Source: Archegozetes longisetosus
Lineage: Eukaryota > Arthropoda > Arachnida > Sarcoptiformes > Trhypochthoniidae
Direction: 5' to 3'
Length of the DNA: 64,000 nucleotides
NCBI GenBank assembly: GCA_018873245.2
Contig: JAEMBT020000007.1
Coordinates: 7,719,129 to 7,783,128 of the forward strand
Both the position numbers and the translations under genes were made by a program. How positions within the stretch are numbered: the stretch's first letter is position 1; every line of letters begins with the position of its first letter. This document shows, one piece after another, positions 63,385 through 64,000 of the stretch. Below the pieces are notes generated by a model, which saw only the letters and a list, made by a program, of their open reading frames with translations, was not told the DNA's origin and searched no databases.

Positions 63385-64000
63385 TTAATCAGGTTTAGAA
63401 TAAGACTGAATTGATAAACAGTAACAAATTTTCTTCAGAACTCTTTCGTGAACACAATCAGATTGATTTGCATAGCGGTTAAGTCGAGTCACATCATTTC
63501 GAACAGACCACTGCGGAGACCAAGCAGTTCGAAATAGTTGTCCTCTCAAAATAGCATCGCTTGGATTTACTTTTATTGTAATTTCTATCTTCTGCTCAAA
63601 TCCTTTTCTTTTGGCAGTCGATTCACTCGGAAGAATTATCTTTTAATTATAACATTAAATATTAATTTAAATAACATTTTCATTCATTTTCAAACAATTT
63701 ATTACTATAAATAACACTTTGATAAATATAAATACCTCAGCATTTTGTATAGATTTTAGTGTTAAACGATGGCACAAAGAAGTTGGAAGTAATTCATTTA
63801 AGTATTTGATCAGTTCATCAGAAGCTTCGAGTGCCAGCACGTGGTTTGTTGAAACTTTTTTTCTCTCATCACAAACACAATAATTGTCAGGAATGAGAGC
63901 TTCTTTACAACTTCTTTTTGATGGAATTAGTTCTCGCCATGGAGAAAAAACATGACTATTATTACGACTTTTATTGTTTGTGAACGGTGAAAAATCTCCT
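62785..64000. repeat. Segmental duplication, unit 2 (runs off the window)
   Basis: Paralogue of 55125-57481 without the two insertions found there. Exon and intron parts (63385-64000) are about 98% identical by eye to unit 1, with some 13 substitutions in about 615 bp, whereas the 3' flank is clearly more diverged. Confidence 0.85.
63385..63998 (-). CDS. DUF229 protein, copy 2, last two exons (partial)
   Basis: Exons 63385-63639 and 63736-63998 match exons 4 and 3 of copy 1; the acceptor AG of the upper exon is the final two bases of the window. The upper exon is 263 bp with the frame open throughout: SPWRELIPSKRSCKEALIPD, NYCVCDERKKVSTNH, then across the intron to LNRYANQSDCVHERV and a stop at 63385-63387. 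This is the Cys-rich C-terminus of a DUF229 protein; the catalytic domain lies outside the window. It shows what the intact frame of copy 1 should be. Confidence 0.9.

Noticed and set aside
1-64000. tRNA or rRNA genes
   Set aside because: A scan by eye for T-arm (gttcga-type) and acceptor pairing, and for conserved rRNA blocks, gave no supportable candidate; a covariance-model search would be needed to exclude tRNAs.
1-64000. A prokaryote-like operon or defence system
   Set aside because: Spliced metazoan genes, dispersed strands and long non-coding spacers; no bacterial gene clusters are present.

Overview
The window is AT-rich animal nuclear DNA with GT-AG introns, many of them only 50-100 bp. 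The gene set (CACTN, DCAF6, PPCDC, ADAT1, a GABP-alpha-like ETS factor, CBM21 phosphatase-targeting subunits, a FAM234-like protein, DUF229 proteins) points to an arthropod. The compact introns, the DUF229 tandem copies and a TTAGG-like tract would suit a mite or other chelicerate. The species is not determined by the sequence, and all gene models below were built by eye from reading frame, splice-site phase and remembered family motifs.

Layout. 1-15.9 kb: no supported gene, only microsatellites, short tandem repeats and copies of a short hairpin repeat. 15.9-20.5 kb (minus): 10-exon FAM234-like type II membrane protein with a 216-bp Harbinger-like MITE in its first intron. 21.4-22.4 kb (minus): two-exon GABP-alpha-like ETS factor without the usual Pointed domain, divergent from single-exon PPCDC (23.1-23.7 kb, plus). 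24.8-29.4 kb (minus): ADAT1, with a 3.6-kb intron and an apparent one-base frameshift. 30.7-32.0 kb and 39.2-43.2 kb (plus): two tandem PPP1R3-type glycogen-targeting subunits; the second has a distant first exon of 31 codons. 47.0-50.7 kb (minus): 12-exon DCAF6. 52.7-55.0 kb (minus): intronless CACTN. 56.9-59.1 kb (minus): a four-exon DUF229 gene with a one-base frameshift in exon 3. Its 3' half and 3' flank are duplicated at 62.8-64.0 kb, where the frame is intact and the gene runs out of the window.

Mobile DNA clusters at 55-63 kb: a hAT remnant with 8-bp target duplication and an empty-site allele in the paralogous copy, a mariner (DD34D) element with matching 29-bp terminal repeats and TA duplication but a broken transposase, and two long-armed foldback elements. 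A family of about 65-bp palindromic hairpin repeats is scattered over the first 40 kb (six copies).

The genes are ordinary, unrelated housekeeping or regulatory loci rather than one pathway: coenzyme A synthesis (PPCDC), tRNA editing (ADAT1), glycogen control (PPP1R3 pair), ubiquitin ligase substrate recognition (DCAF6), splicing/NF-kB regulation (CACTN) and transcription (GABPA). I found no convincing new multi-gene system. The most unusual things are the domain-deleted ETS factor, the two single-base frame breaks, the DUF229 duplication with its filled/empty hAT site, and the dispersed hairpin repeat family.
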